Assembly: GCF_052216985.1 (NCBI RefSeq)
Contig: NZ_JBQOUY010000001.1
Coordinates: forward strand, 225,075 to 289,074
DNA from: Acidaminococcus fermentans_A
GTDB taxonomy: Bacteria; Bacillota; Negativicutes; Acidaminococcales; Acidaminococcaceae
DNA length: 64,000 bases
Direction: 5' to 3'
Both the position numbers and the translations under genes were made by a program. The notes beneath the pieces were generated by a model. The model ran no database searches, was not told the DNA's origin, and was given only the letters and a program-made list of their open reading frames with translations. Positions 37,434 through 44,996 of this stretch are shown here, piece by piece; positions within the stretch are counted from its first letter, which is position 1, and every line of letters starts with the position of its first letter.

Positions 37434-37693
37434 CAGCGTTCTGATTCCTCCAGATAGGCCTGGAGCAGGGCTTCGATCAATTCATATCTTTCGAAACGCC
37501 GGATCTTCAGCCGGGCATCCTTGTAGCTGGTCACGTAAGCCGGATCCCCGCTCAGGAGATAGCCCGCCAGCTGGTCGATAGGGTTATATCCCTTTTCCTT
37601 CAAGGCTTCTGCCACTTCCCGGATGGTATCCGACACACTTTTGCTCTCAGGGACCGGTTTGAACATGGTAGTTTCCTGTGTAGTACGAGACAT
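37433..37693 (-). CDS. ireB: IreB-family regulatory phosphoprotein
   Basis: A DUF965 protein, substrate of the Ser/Thr kinase IreK in Enterococcus. The 86 residues include SVSDTIREVAEALKEKGYNP, QLAGYLLSGDPAYVTSYKDAR, and a helical C-terminus; the N-terminal TT pair is the usual phosphosite region. The alaS-ireB-ruvX order is common in Firmicutes, here interrupted by one regulator gene. A strong AAAGGAGGG site precedes the start. Confidence 0.93.
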   Translation of the reverse strand: MSRTTQETTMFKPVPESKSVSDTIREVAEALKEKGYNPIDQLAGYLLSGDPAYVTSYKDARLKIRRFERYELIEALLQAYLEESER

Positions 37694-37710
37694 GGTATCC
37701 CTCCTTTGGT

Positions 37711-37749
37711 AAAGAGGGGGCTGTTGCAGACGCAGCAGCCTCCCTCTTT
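37711..37749 (-). terminator. Terminator between the TetR-like gene and ireB
   Basis: AAAGAGGGAGGCTGCTGC pairs with GCAACAGCCCCCTCTTT on minus with small mismatches, just past the TetR-like stop. Confidence 0.75.
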
Positions 37750-37750
37750 C

Positions 37751-38281
37751 TCAATAAAAATACTGACTGATGACAAGGGGAATGGATTCCTGGAAGAGGA
37801 CCAGCATCACCTCGATGGGGACTTCCATCCCTTCCTGGATCCAGCGCATGGTCATCTCTTCTCCCCCATAGATCACCATCTCCGTGGCGAACTGGATATG
37901 GGGATTCTGCAGATCGGCTCCCGCTTTTTTCAGCATCAGATGGTAAGCATCCCGGACGAACCGTCGGTTGGTATTCCGGATATCATCCACATCACAGCTG
38001 GTATACAGGTTCTGCAGGAATTTCAAGTTGGCCTCATACAGTTTGAATTTCTTGTACAGAGCTTCTGACCAGCACCGGCTCTTCAGGATTTCCCGTCCGT
38101 GCCGGGCCAGGATATGCAGATACACCCAGTGGGCCAGTTCCTTCTTATTTTTGCAGCACCGGTCAAAATCTTCTTGTTTCAGCCCTGCCGTATGGACGAT
38201 TTCGTCCACCGTGATATCGTGGAGGTGTTTCTTCTCCAGCAGATGGTACAGGGCTTTTCCCAGTTTTTCCTTTGGATCCAT
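37751..38281 (-). CDS. TetR-like transcriptional regulator
   Basis: A 176-residue protein with an N-terminal helix-turn-helix of TetR form (LGKALYHLLEKKHLHDITVDEIVHTAGL in parts, followed by FDRCCKNKKELAHWVYLHIL). The all-helical C-terminus resembles the DhaS/TetR_C group. Ligand and targets are unknown. The ATG at 38281 has AAGG 9 nt upstream. It lies 35 bp after alaS, between alaS and ireB, an unusual spot for a regulator. Confidence 0.78.
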   Translation of the reverse strand: MDPKEKLGKALYHLLEKKHLHDITVDEIVHTAGLKQEDFDRCCKNKKELAHWVYLHILARHGREILKSRCWSEALYKKFKLYEANLKFLQNLYTSCDVDDIRNTNRRFVRDAYHLMLKKAGADLQNPHIQFATEMVIYGGEEMTMRWIQEGMEVPIEVMLVLFQESIPLVISQYFY

Positions 38282-38315
38282 TTCCACACCTTCTTGTCAA
38301 GCAATCCTATTCGTT

Positions 38316-40943
38316 TTACTGCATCTGGCCTTCCACCAGTTCCAGGGCTTTGGCCAGCCCTTCCTGGACCTTGGAGGCGTCCTTTCCCCCGGCCTGGGCC
38401 ATATCCGGACGGCCGCCGCCGTTGCCGCCCATGGCCTGGGCCACAGCTTTGGCGATCTTCCCGGCATGGATGCCCTTCTTCACAGCTTCTTTAGAAGCCA
38501 TCACCAGGATGTTCACTTTGTCCGCGCTCATGGGAGCTGCCAAGACCACTACCCCGCCTGTCTTGTCTCGGAGGGTGTCGCCCATCTTCCGCAGAGCATC
38601 CACATCCTGGACCTTCACTTCCTGAGCCAGGAAAGCCACGCCCTTCACATCTTTGGCGTCCGCCGTCACGCTGGCAGCCTGGGCAGCCACCAATTTCTTT
38701 TCCATTTCGTCCGCCCGGTGTTTTTCCGCCCGCAGGTCTTCCTGCAGAGCGCAGATCCGGGTCACCAGGTTGTTGGGACGGCTCTTCACCGCAGCGGCAG
38801 CTTCTCCAATCAGGTCTTCCAGTTCCCGGGTGTAGGCCAGTGCTCCCCGTCCGGTCACGGCTTCGATCCGCCGCACCCCGGCGCCCACACTGGATTCAGA
38901 CAAGATCTTGAACAGCCCGATATGGCTGGTGTTGGACACATGGACACCGCCGCACAGTTCCATGCTGCAGCCGGGCACATTCACCACCCGGACGATCTTG
39001 CCGTATTTTTCCCCGAACAGGGCCATGGCACCCATTTCCTTGGCTTTTTCCAGTTCCTGCTGGGAGATTTCTACATCCACTGCATCCAGGATCTTTTCAT
39101 TGACGATATCTTCCACCTGTGCCAGTTCTTCCTCCGTCAGAGGAGAGAAATGGGAGAAGTCGAACCGGAGACGGTCCGGCCCCACATAGCTGCCGGCCTG
39201 GTTCACATGGCTGCCCAGCACCTGTTTCAGGGCCGCATGGAGCAGATGGGTGGCCGTATGGTTCCGGGCAATATCTGCCCGCCGTTTCAGGTTCACTTCG
39301 AATTCCACTTCATCCCCAACGCTCAGGGTGCCCTGTTCCAGGGTCCCCAGCTGGATGGTGTAACCGTCCGGCAGCTTTTTGGTATCGGTCACATTGAAGA
39401 TACCCTTGTCAGATACCAGCCGGCCGGTATCTCCCAGCTGGCCGCCCCCCTCTGCATGGAAGGCCGTATTGGTAAGGATCACCGCCAGTTCGTCCCCACT
39501 CTTGGCGTTCTGGATGGGCTGGGTGTCGTGGGCCGGGAAAATAGCCGCCACTTTCCCGTTCTTACTGGCTTCATCCACAGTCAGGGTCCCCAGCTTCAGA
39601 TGGCGGGTTTCGTAGAGCACCGGTTTGCCTTCTTTGTCATTCCGGGCGGAACGGGCTCTTTCCCGCTGGGCTTCCATGGCCTTTTCAAAGCCTTCTTTAT
39701 CCATGGTGAAACCCTGTTCTTCCAGGATCTCTTCCGTCAGTTCCCAGGGGAACCCGAAGGTGTCGTACAACTGGAAAGCGTCTTCCCCAGCCAGGACCGT
39801 ACTGCCGGCTTTCCGCATGGCGTCGATCTTCTGGTTCAGCAGATCGGTGCCCTGTTCCAGGGTCTGGAGGAAGGAGTTTTCTTCCATGGCGATGACTTTT
39901 TCAATGTAGCTTTTCTTTTCCCGCAGGTCCGTATAGTGGTCCCCGTACATGTCGATGACCAGGTCAGCTGCTCCCACCAGGAATTCCTTCCGGATGCCCA
40001 GGAGGCGTCCGTGGCGGATGGCCCGGCGCAGCACCCGGCGCAGGATGTAGCCTCGGCCTTCATTGGAAGGCAGGATTCCATCCCCGATCATGAAGGTGAC
40101 GGAGCGGGCATGGTCGGCGATGACCTTCAGGGACACGTCATCCTTGGGATCCGCGTTGTAGGTCTTCCCGGAAACCTTGCAGGCGTATTCGATGATGGGG
40201 AAGATCAGGTCCGTCTCGAAGTTGCTGGGTTTGTTCTGGAGCACGGAAGCCACCCGTTCCAGCCCCAGGCCGGTATCGATGTTCTTGTGCTGGAGCGGCG
40301 TGTAGCTGCCGTCCGGTTCTTTGTTGTACTGGGTGAACACCAGGTTCCACAGTTCCAGGAACCGTCCGCAGTCGCAGCCAGGCCCGCAGTCTGGGCTGCC
40401 GCAGCCCCGTTCTTCGCCCAGGTCGATGTGGATTTCGGAATCCGGACCGCAGGGACCGCCACTGGTGATTTCCCACCAGTTGTCTTCCAGTTTCACGATC
40501 CGTTCTGCCGGAACCCCGCACACATCGTGCCACAGGTCATAGGCTTCCTGATCCTTGGGATATACGGTGATCCACAGTTTATCTTTGGGGAGCTCCAGGA
40601 CTTCCGTCAGGAATTCCCAAGCCCAGGGAATCACTTCTTTCTTGAAATAATCCCCAAAGGAGAAGTTCCCCAACATTTCGAAATACGTATGGTGCCGGGC
40701 CGTGCGCCCCACATTTTCAATATCCCCGGTACGGACACATTTCTGGCAGGTGGTGATCCGGGTCGCAGGCGGTTTCACCTTGCCGGTAAAGTACGGCTTG
40801 AACGGAGCCATGCCTGCGCCGATCAGAAGAAGCGTAGGGTCATCGTGGGGAATCAGGGAAGCACTGGGCAGTACCAAGTGTCCCCGTTCCTTAAAGAAAT
40901 CAAGATACTTCTGTCGAATCTCGTTGCCACTTAAATATTTCAT
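38316..40943 (-). CDS. alaS: Alanyl-tRNA synthetase
   Basis: Charges tRNA-Ala. The 875-residue protein is full length. It has the class II core (RQKYLDFFKERGHLVLPSASL in parts, CQKCVRTGDIENVG, TYFEMLGNFSFGDYF) and the editing domain with NHTATHLLHAALKQVLG and CSMELCGGVHV, and the C-Ala domain with GGNGGGRPDMAQAGG. I start at 40943 (MKYLSGNEI) with GGGAG upstream, not at 41021. A consensus promoter precedes it; no T-box is visible in the short leader. Confidence 0.96.
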   Translation of the reverse strand: MKYLSGNEIRQKYLDFFKERGHLVLPSASLIPHDDPTLLLIGAGMAPFKPYFTGKVKPPATRITTCQKCVRTGDIENVGRTARHHTYFEMLGNFSFGDYFKKEVIPWAWEFLTEVLELPKDKLWITVYPKDQEAYDLWHDVCGVPAERIVKLEDNWWEITSGGPCGPDSEIHIDLGEERGCGSPDCGPGCDCGRFLELWNLVFTQYNKEPDGSYTPLQHKNIDTGLGLERVASVLQNKPSNFETDLIFPIIEYACKVSGKTYNADPKDDVSLKVIADHARSVTFMIGDGILPSNEGRGYILRRVLRRAIRHGRLLGIRKEFLVGAADLVIDMYGDHYTDLREKKSYIEKVIAMEENSFLQTLEQGTDLLNQKIDAMRKAGSTVLAGEDAFQLYDTFGFPWELTEEILEEQGFTMDKEGFEKAMEAQRERARSARNDKEGKPVLYETRHLKLGTLTVDEASKNGKVAAIFPAHDTQPIQNAKSGDELAVILTNTAFHAEGGGQLGDTGRLVSDKGIFNVTDTKKLPDGYTIQLGTLEQGTLSVGDEVEFEVNLKRRADIARNHTATHLLHAALKQVLGSHVNQAGSYVGPDRLRFDFSHFSPLTEEELAQVEDIVNEKILDAVDVEISQQELEKAKEMGAMALFGEKYGKIVRVVNVPGCSMELCGGVHVSNTSHIGLFKILSESSVGAGVRRIEAVTGRGALAYTRELEDLIGEAAAAVKSRPNNLVTRICALQEDLRAEKHRADEMEKKLVAAQAASVTADAKDVKGVAFLAQEVKVQDVDALRKMGDTLRDKTGGVVVLAAPMSADKVNILVMASKEAVKKGIHAGKIAKAVAQAMGGNGGGRPDMAQAGGKDASKVQEGLAKALELVEGQMQ

Positions 40944-41023
40944 TACCAACTCTCCCAAATTTGCTCCAGCAAAAAGGAAAATCCCATCAGCCAGAAAAAT
41001 ATAATCTCTTTCGTATCCCATAA

Positions 41024-41052
41024 ATTATATAAAAAGTATAGAGGGCTGTCAA
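41024..41052 (-). promoter_or_regulatory. Consensus sigma-70/SigA promoter of alaS
   Basis: On minus, TTGACA (41052-41047), 17 bp, then TATAAT (41029-41024): a perfect consensus. It implies an untranslated leader of about 75 nt. Confidence 0.9.
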
Positions 41053-41061
41053 ATAAATACA

Positions 41062-41093
41062 GGGGGTGTTGCACAAAACATGCAACACCCCTA
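41062..41093 (-). terminator. Terminator after radA
   Basis: GGGGTGTTGCA pairs with TGCAACACCCC, overlapping the radA stop on minus and lying just upstream of the alaS promoter. Confidence 0.85.
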
Positions 41094-42464
41094 TTCCCTG
41101 TACATCCCTACAATGGCTTCTTCCACGGTCCTGGCCTGGATCACGGTGACCCCTTTGGGCTCCTTGCCCTGGGGGAAGCTCCCTTTGGGGACGATGAACC
41201 GTTGGAACCCCAGCTGGGCAGCTTCTTTGATCCGCCGGTCCGTGAGGCCTACCCGGCGCAGTTCGCCGGTGAGCCCCACTTCCCCGACAGCCAGCACCCC
41301 CATGGGCACCGGCCGGTTCCGGTAGCTGGATACAAGCGCCCCCAAGATGGCCAGGTCCGCCGCCGGCTCCTTCACTTTCATGCCGCCAACGGCGCACACA
41401 TAGGCATCCTGATCCCCGAAGTTCATGCCGCAGCGCTTTTCCAGCACTGCCAGCAGCATGTTCACCCGGTTGAAGTCCACCCCTACCACCGTCCGCCGGG
41501 GCAGACCGAAGGGAGTATGGGACACCAGGGCCTGGATTTCCGTCAAGATGGGCCGATTCCCTTCCATAGCCGCGGTGATCACCGAGCCGGAAACCGCCTC
41601 TTCTTTGGCTTCCAGGAACAAGCCGGAAGGATTGGCCACTTCCCGGAGTCCTTCCTCTTCCATAGAAAAGATCCCGCATTCACTGGTGGAGCCGAACCGG
41701 TTCTTCAATGCCCGGAGCACCCGATAAGTGTAGGACCGATCCCCTTCGAACTGGAGCACCACGTCCACCATATGTTCCAGCAGCCGGGGCCCGGCGATGT
41801 TCCCCTCTTTGGTCACATGGCCGATGATAATCACTGCAATCCCCGTCTCTTTGGCAAAGGTCAGCAGCTTGGCGGTACATTCCCGTACCTGGCCCACGCT
41901 GCCCGCCGCGCTTTCCAGTTCCTGATTGTACATGGTCTGGATGGAGTCGATGACCAGGAGTCGGGGTTTCACCTGACGGGCCTGGACCAGGATGGTCCCC
42001 AGTTCCGTCGCTGTCATGATTTGCAGGGCGTCCGTTGCCTGTCCCAGCCGCTCTGCCCGCATGGCCGTCTGGGCTTCACTTTCTTCTCCGGAAACGTAGA
42101 GCACCCGTTCTCCACTGGCTGCTGCCTTCATAGAAACATCCAGGGTGATGGTGGATTTTCCGATACCCGGAGCCCCGCCCAGAAGGATCAGGGAGCCAGG
42201 GACGATGCCTCCTCCCAAAACCCGGTCGAATTCATGGATCCCGGTGGTCATCCGCTGGACCTTTACCTTATCCACCTGCTTCAGGGTCTTGGGAGTCGGA
42301 GCCTCCGTTACCGCAAGATAAGACGGCCGCTGCCGGCTGGGAGCCGGAGCCGCCGTTTCTTCCACCAGCGTATCCCACTGACCGCATTCCGGGCATTTGC
42401 CCAGCCATTTGGGAGTGGAATACCCGCAGTTCTGACATACATAATGGGTCTGTGTCCTGGCCAC
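41091..42464 (-). CDS. radA: DNA repair protein RadA
   Basis: A RecA-like ATPase that drives branch migration in recombination. The 457 residues begin with the zinc finger CQNCGYSTPKWLGKCPECG. Walker A GAPGIGKST is near residue 98, the KNRFG motif (ALKNRFGSTSE) near 255, and the C-terminal Lon-like domain follows. It is directly downstream of ctsR, so it may fall under CtsR control. Confidence 0.96.
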   Translation of the reverse strand: MARTQTHYVCQNCGYSTPKWLGKCPECGQWDTLVEETAAPAPSRQRPSYLAVTEAPTPKTLKQVDKVKVQRMTTGIHEFDRVLGGGIVPGSLILLGGAPGIGKSTITLDVSMKAAASGERVLYVSGEESEAQTAMRAERLGQATDALQIMTATELGTILVQARQVKPRLLVIDSIQTMYNQELESAAGSVGQVRECTAKLLTFAKETGIAVIIIGHVTKEGNIAGPRLLEHMVDVVLQFEGDRSYTYRVLRALKNRFGSTSECGIFSMEEEGLREVANPSGLFLEAKEEAVSGSVITAAMEGNRPILTEIQALVSHTPFGLPRRTVVGVDFNRVNMLLAVLEKRCGMNFGDQDAYVCAVGGMKVKEPAADLAILGALVSSYRNRPVPMGVLAVGEVGLTGELRRVGLTDRRIKEAAQLGFQRFIVPKGSFPQGKEPKGVTVIQARTVEEAIVGMYRE

Positions 42465-42899
42465 TTACTCCTCCTCCTGGAGCAGCTGGAACGCCGTCCG
42501 CACGATTTGTTCCTTGTTCTCTTCGCTTACATGGTCCCCCAGTACATGGAGAAAATAATCCAGCAGCCGGGCCTCCCGGCTAGTAAGCAATTTATGGGAC
42601 GCCAAAGCCTGGACCAGTTGATTGGAAGTCATGGTCCCCTTACCGACGGGCAGCTGAGGCTTGACTGCCGTCTGACGAGGCAGCCGGATGATCCGGATGA
42701 ATCCCCCGTTCCCCCGTTTGGATTCCACTTCATAGCCCCGTTCCGGAGTGAAACGGGTCGTCAGGGTGTAGGTGATCTGGCTGGGAGCACAGGACAGCTT
42801 TTCTGCCAGCTGGCTCCGCTTCACATCCACCCGGTCCTGTTCGTTGGCGAACAGCTCACTGATGATGAATTGCTCTATGGCATCGGCTATATTGCGCAT
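42465..42899 (-). CDS. ctsR: CtsR-family heat-shock repressor
   Basis: CtsR represses clp and related stress genes in Firmicutes and releases DNA on heating. The 144-residue protein has the winged helix MRNIADAIEQFIISELF, AEKLSCAPSQITYTLTTRF, and the wing ERGYEVESKRGNGGFIRII with the heat-sensing Gly-rich tip. The usual partners mcsA, mcsB and clpC do not follow; radA comes next with no gap. Confidence 0.93.
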   Translation of the reverse strand: MRNIADAIEQFIISELFANEQDRVDVKRSQLAEKLSCAPSQITYTLTTRFTPERGYEVESKRGNGGFIRIIRLPRQTAVKPQLPVGKGTMTSNQLVQALASHKLLTSREARLLDYFLHVLGDHVSEENKEQIVRTAFQLLQEEE

Positions 42900-42941
42900 G
42901 ATGATTACCTCCTATGGGAAAGACAGGTTCTCCCATGCTCT

Positions 42942-42970
42942 ATTATATTTGACAATTTGACGTTTAGCAA
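42942..42970 (-). promoter_or_regulatory. ctsR promoter with candidate CtsR sites
   Basis: On minus, TTGCTA, 17 bp, TATAAT. Two GTCAAA half-sites (42961-42956 and 42953-42948) lie in the spacer, 8 bp apart. CtsR boxes are tandem RGTCAAA, usually 10 bp apart, so the spacing differs and the site is a candidate only. Confidence 0.6.
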
Positions 42971-42984
42971 GAGGGAAATGTGAT

Positions 42985-43023
42985 GGGGTGCTGCACGTGT
43001 GTGGTTTTCACACGTGCAGCACC
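42985..43023 (-). terminator. Terminator overlapping the end of the DUF1294 gene
   Basis: GGGGTGCTGCACGTGTG pairs with CACACGTGCAGCACCCC. On minus the stem begins in the last codons of DUF1294. Confidence 0.75.
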
Positions 43024-43295
43024 CCCTTCAAAAAATTCGCCCCCAGAAAGACCTGCAGCCCCAGGATCACCGGCACCCCGATGGTGAATTTCAGATGCTT
43101 CGTCTTGTGCCGGAACAGGAACATGGCCAACAGCGCTCCCCCACTGCCCCCCACCGCTGCCAAAAGAAGCAACCGGATTTCCGGTACCCGCCAGGCTCCC
43201 CGCCTGGCACAGGATTTGTCATAGCCGTAAACGGCAAACGTAATGAGATTGATCAATAAAAGCCCCCCAGTGAAAGGGGTAAAATGGATTGGCAT
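43008..43295 (-). CDS. DUF1294 small membrane protein
   Basis: A 95-residue protein with three hydrophobic segments and the DUF1294 signature YGYDKSCARRGAWRVPE followed by LLLLAAVGGSGGALLAM and HKTKHLKF. The function is unknown. It is the last housekeeping gene before the accessory island and ends within a terminator hairpin. Confidence 0.88.
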   Translation of the reverse strand: MPIHFTPFTGGLLLINLITFAVYGYDKSCARRGAWRVPEIRLLLLAAVGGSGGALLAMFLFRHKTKHLKFTIGVPVILGLQVFLGANFLKGVLHV

Positions 43296-43311
43296 GGATT
43301 CCTCCTTTGGG

Positions 43312-43346
43312 GTTCATCGTGAGTCGTTCATCGTTGGTCGTTTGGG
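43312..43346. repeat. Heptanucleotide tandem repeat
   Basis: Five 7-bp units: GTTCATC, GTGAGTC, GTTCATC, GTTGGTC, GTTTGGG. It marks the left edge of the island. Confidence 0.75.
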
Positions 43347-43404
43347 ATGCCAGATGCTGCGTGTTTGTCTCTGAACATATAGCCTTCCCGGCCCCCGTCT
43401 TTCC

Positions 43405-43519
43405 ATATCCGCCCTTTTCAAGGGCGGGGGACCGTTGCGCTTGCGCAATGGTGGTGGGTTAGCATCCCCTGGGCTGCGTTTCCCTTCAACACCATCTGTC
43501 CCGGGCAAATGGTATCCAT
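43405..43519. repeat. Four-hairpin repeat element, copy A
   Basis: A 115-bp element sharing most positions with 63064-63177. Stems: CCGCCCTT/AAGGGCGG; TTGCG/CGCAA; a CCC/GGG stem; and ACCAT/ATGGT. The second and fourth stems differ in sequence from copy B but keep pairing. It could be a structured RNA or a miniature mobile element. Confidence 0.8.
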
Positions 43520-43523
43520 CGGC

Positions 43524-43544
43524 TAGAGACTAGTGACTAGGGAC
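43524..43544. repeat. Heptanucleotide tandem repeat
   Basis: Three units TAGAGAC, TAGTGAC, TAGGGAC. On the other strand these match the GTCNCTA units at 15245. Confidence 0.8.
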
Positions 43545-43550
43545 TGAACC

Positions 43551-43687
43551 GCAGAGCGGCCCGCTGATCCTTACCGGCGAGGCCCCGGTCTTTCCGTCCC
43601 TCTGTCTTTGGTCCACTCCGCAGCCAGCCAGGAAGACCCCAAAAAAAGCAGGGCTGCCAAAGCCACGATTTTCCGTTGTTTTTTCAT
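43551..43687 (-). pseudogene. Frameshifted small lipoprotein gene
   Basis: A strong AAAGGAGG site precedes ATG at 43687, coding MKKQRKIVALAALLF. After a run of seven T the frame ends at 43571 without a lipobox. Shifting by one base in that run gives FFGVFLAGCGVDQRQRDG, with a proper LAGC lipobox. So this was a lipoprotein with a signal peptide, now frameshifted and cut short by the repeats at 43.5 kb. The body is too short to name. Confidence 0.55.
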
Positions 43688-43860
43688 GGTCGGCCTCCTT
43701 TTTCTTTTTATTGTAACACAGGGAAGCGAAGACGGGGTCCTTCATCGACGGTGCCAAAAGATATCTTCCAAAAACATATAAATAAACAAAGCAGGCCCCA
43801 AAAAACCGACAGCATAAAGGATACAAATAAAAACGAGGAACATACCACACCCCCCCTTTT

Positions 43861-44154
43861 TTACTCCTTCACCCGTGCCACCACGCCCCGGTCAGTGATC
43901 AATTCCACTCTGGCATGGGCTTTCTTGCCGATTTTATCATAGATCCGCCCAGCGCTGCAGGTATCCCCCAGCACAGTATGGGGGCTGTTGGCCACATAGC
44001 CCACTTTGCCGATGCCCGGCAGTTCCACCCGGATAGCTTCCTTATCATATTCGTTGTCCGGTTCCTTCCGCAGCACCAGTTCCATTTTCCGCCGGAAAAC
44101 CCCATACCCTAGATAATGATTGCAGCCAGTAATCGTAATGAAAATCCTTTTCAT
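43861..44154 (-). CDS. Small stand-alone HIRAN-domain protein (copy 1)
   Basis: A 97-residue protein made of one HIRAN domain: FITITGCNHYLGY, LRKEPDNEYDKEAIRVE and KVGYVANSPHTVLGD. HIRAN domains occur at the N-terminus of Rad5/HLTF helicases, where they bind DNA 3' ends, and alone in bacteria; the bacterial role is unproven. ATG 44154 has AAGGAAGG 8 nt upstream. Copy 4 at 63244 is almost identical; two broken copies are at 57084 and 59567. Confidence 0.85.
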   Translation of the reverse strand: MKRIFITITGCNHYLGYGVFRRKMELVLRKEPDNEYDKEAIRVELPGIGKVGYVANSPHTVLGDTCSAGRIYDKIGKKAHARVELITDRGVVARVKE

Positions 44155-44158
44155 GTTT

Positions 44159-44216
44159 CCCACCTTCCTTTTCTTACTTCCATTATAGAAGATCAGGTGG
44201 GTAAAATGGGGGACAG
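44159..44216 (-). repeat. HIRAN cassette promoter repeat, copy 1
   Basis: A 58-bp segment repeated at 57213, 59614 and 63550. On minus it carries TTCTATAATGG as a -10 region and ends in AAGGAAGGTGGG as the ribosome site. High identity across all four copies argues for recent spread. Confidence 0.85.
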
Positions 44217-44273
44217 AAAAGACGCAAAAAGCGAGGCTAGCTCTTTTGCTCCGGTCTTTGTTTTCCTAAACCA

Positions 44274-44662
44274 TTAAACCAGCTTTTTACAGCCGAATTC
44301 TTCCAATATTTGGTGTTCCCTCGATGTATTTTTAGCCCATCCTTTCTTTAGATATGAATGTCCTACCTTTGCCGTTTCTAATGGCAGAATCTTGAGCCGC
44401 TTGACGGCTTTTTATTTTAATTCTTCTGGTACATCGAGTTCTATATATGGGTTAAATTTTACATAAACATCGGGGATTCAGAAAACAACGATTTCAATTT
44501 CTGTTACGTCGACGTCAAAAACCATCCATTTTCCATTTCAAACATAATCATTTCTCCTGCAGAATGGAATAAAACCTTTTTGAATTTTCGCTTTCATCAT
44601 CTTCTGCGACTTCTAAATTTCCAGACACTTCGCTAATCGATCTGTTTTCCCCTGCATACAGC
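44274..44662 (-). pseudogene. Degenerate gene of unknown family
   Basis: The minus-strand reading FDVDVTEIEIVVF, stop, IPDVYVKFNPYIELDVPEEL, stop, KAVKRLKILPLETAKVGHSY, then GWAKNTSREHQILEEFGCKK stays in one frame through a TGA (44478-44480) and a TAA (44412-44414). One shift further upstream adds SAGEMIMFEMENGW. It was about 120 or more residues. I do not recognise the family. It lies between a HIRAN cassette and the zinc-ribbon gene. The rest of 44217-44273 shows nothing. Confidence 0.6.
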
Positions 44663-44667
44663 ACTTG

Positions 44668-44856
44668 CTATTTTTCCCCATCAAAATGTCTCCAGTCGCC
44701 ACACTTTCTGCAAACCAGGGTGATGGATTTCCTGCCTTCCTGCAGGACAGTGATTTCTATATCCGTGCTTCCGCATCGCGGACAGGGAAGCACTATCCCT
44801 TCCGTGGTATAAGCAATGGCATTTTCCAACCAGGGGATATTTTTCCTTTTCTCCAT
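44668..44856 (-). CDS. Small zinc-ribbon protein
   Basis: A 62-residue protein with two CxxC pairs: LPCPRCGSTDIEI and LVCRKCGDWRHF. A longer frame would read through CRISPR-flanking DNA; the ATG at 44856 has AAGGAAGG just upstream and is preferred. The function is unknown. It sits between the end of the CRISPR array and the pseudogene at 44.3 kb. Confidence 0.7.
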   Translation of the reverse strand: MEKRKNIPWLENAIAYTTEGIVLPCPRCGSTDIEITVLQEGRKSITLVCRKCGDWRHFDGEK

Positions 44857-44996
44857 TGTCCTTCCTTCTCTTGTTTCTATTATAAAACTTAATGCTAAAA
44901 AAAAACCGTAGGACCTTGCAAAAAATACTGCAGATTCCAAAGCTATTGAAAATGGAATCAGCATGACCGCTCCATTCGCATATATCATTAATGTTG

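Noticed and set aside
40944..41090. T-box leader before alaS
   Set aside because: The leader is about 75 nt, with no T-box sequence and no terminator after the promoter.
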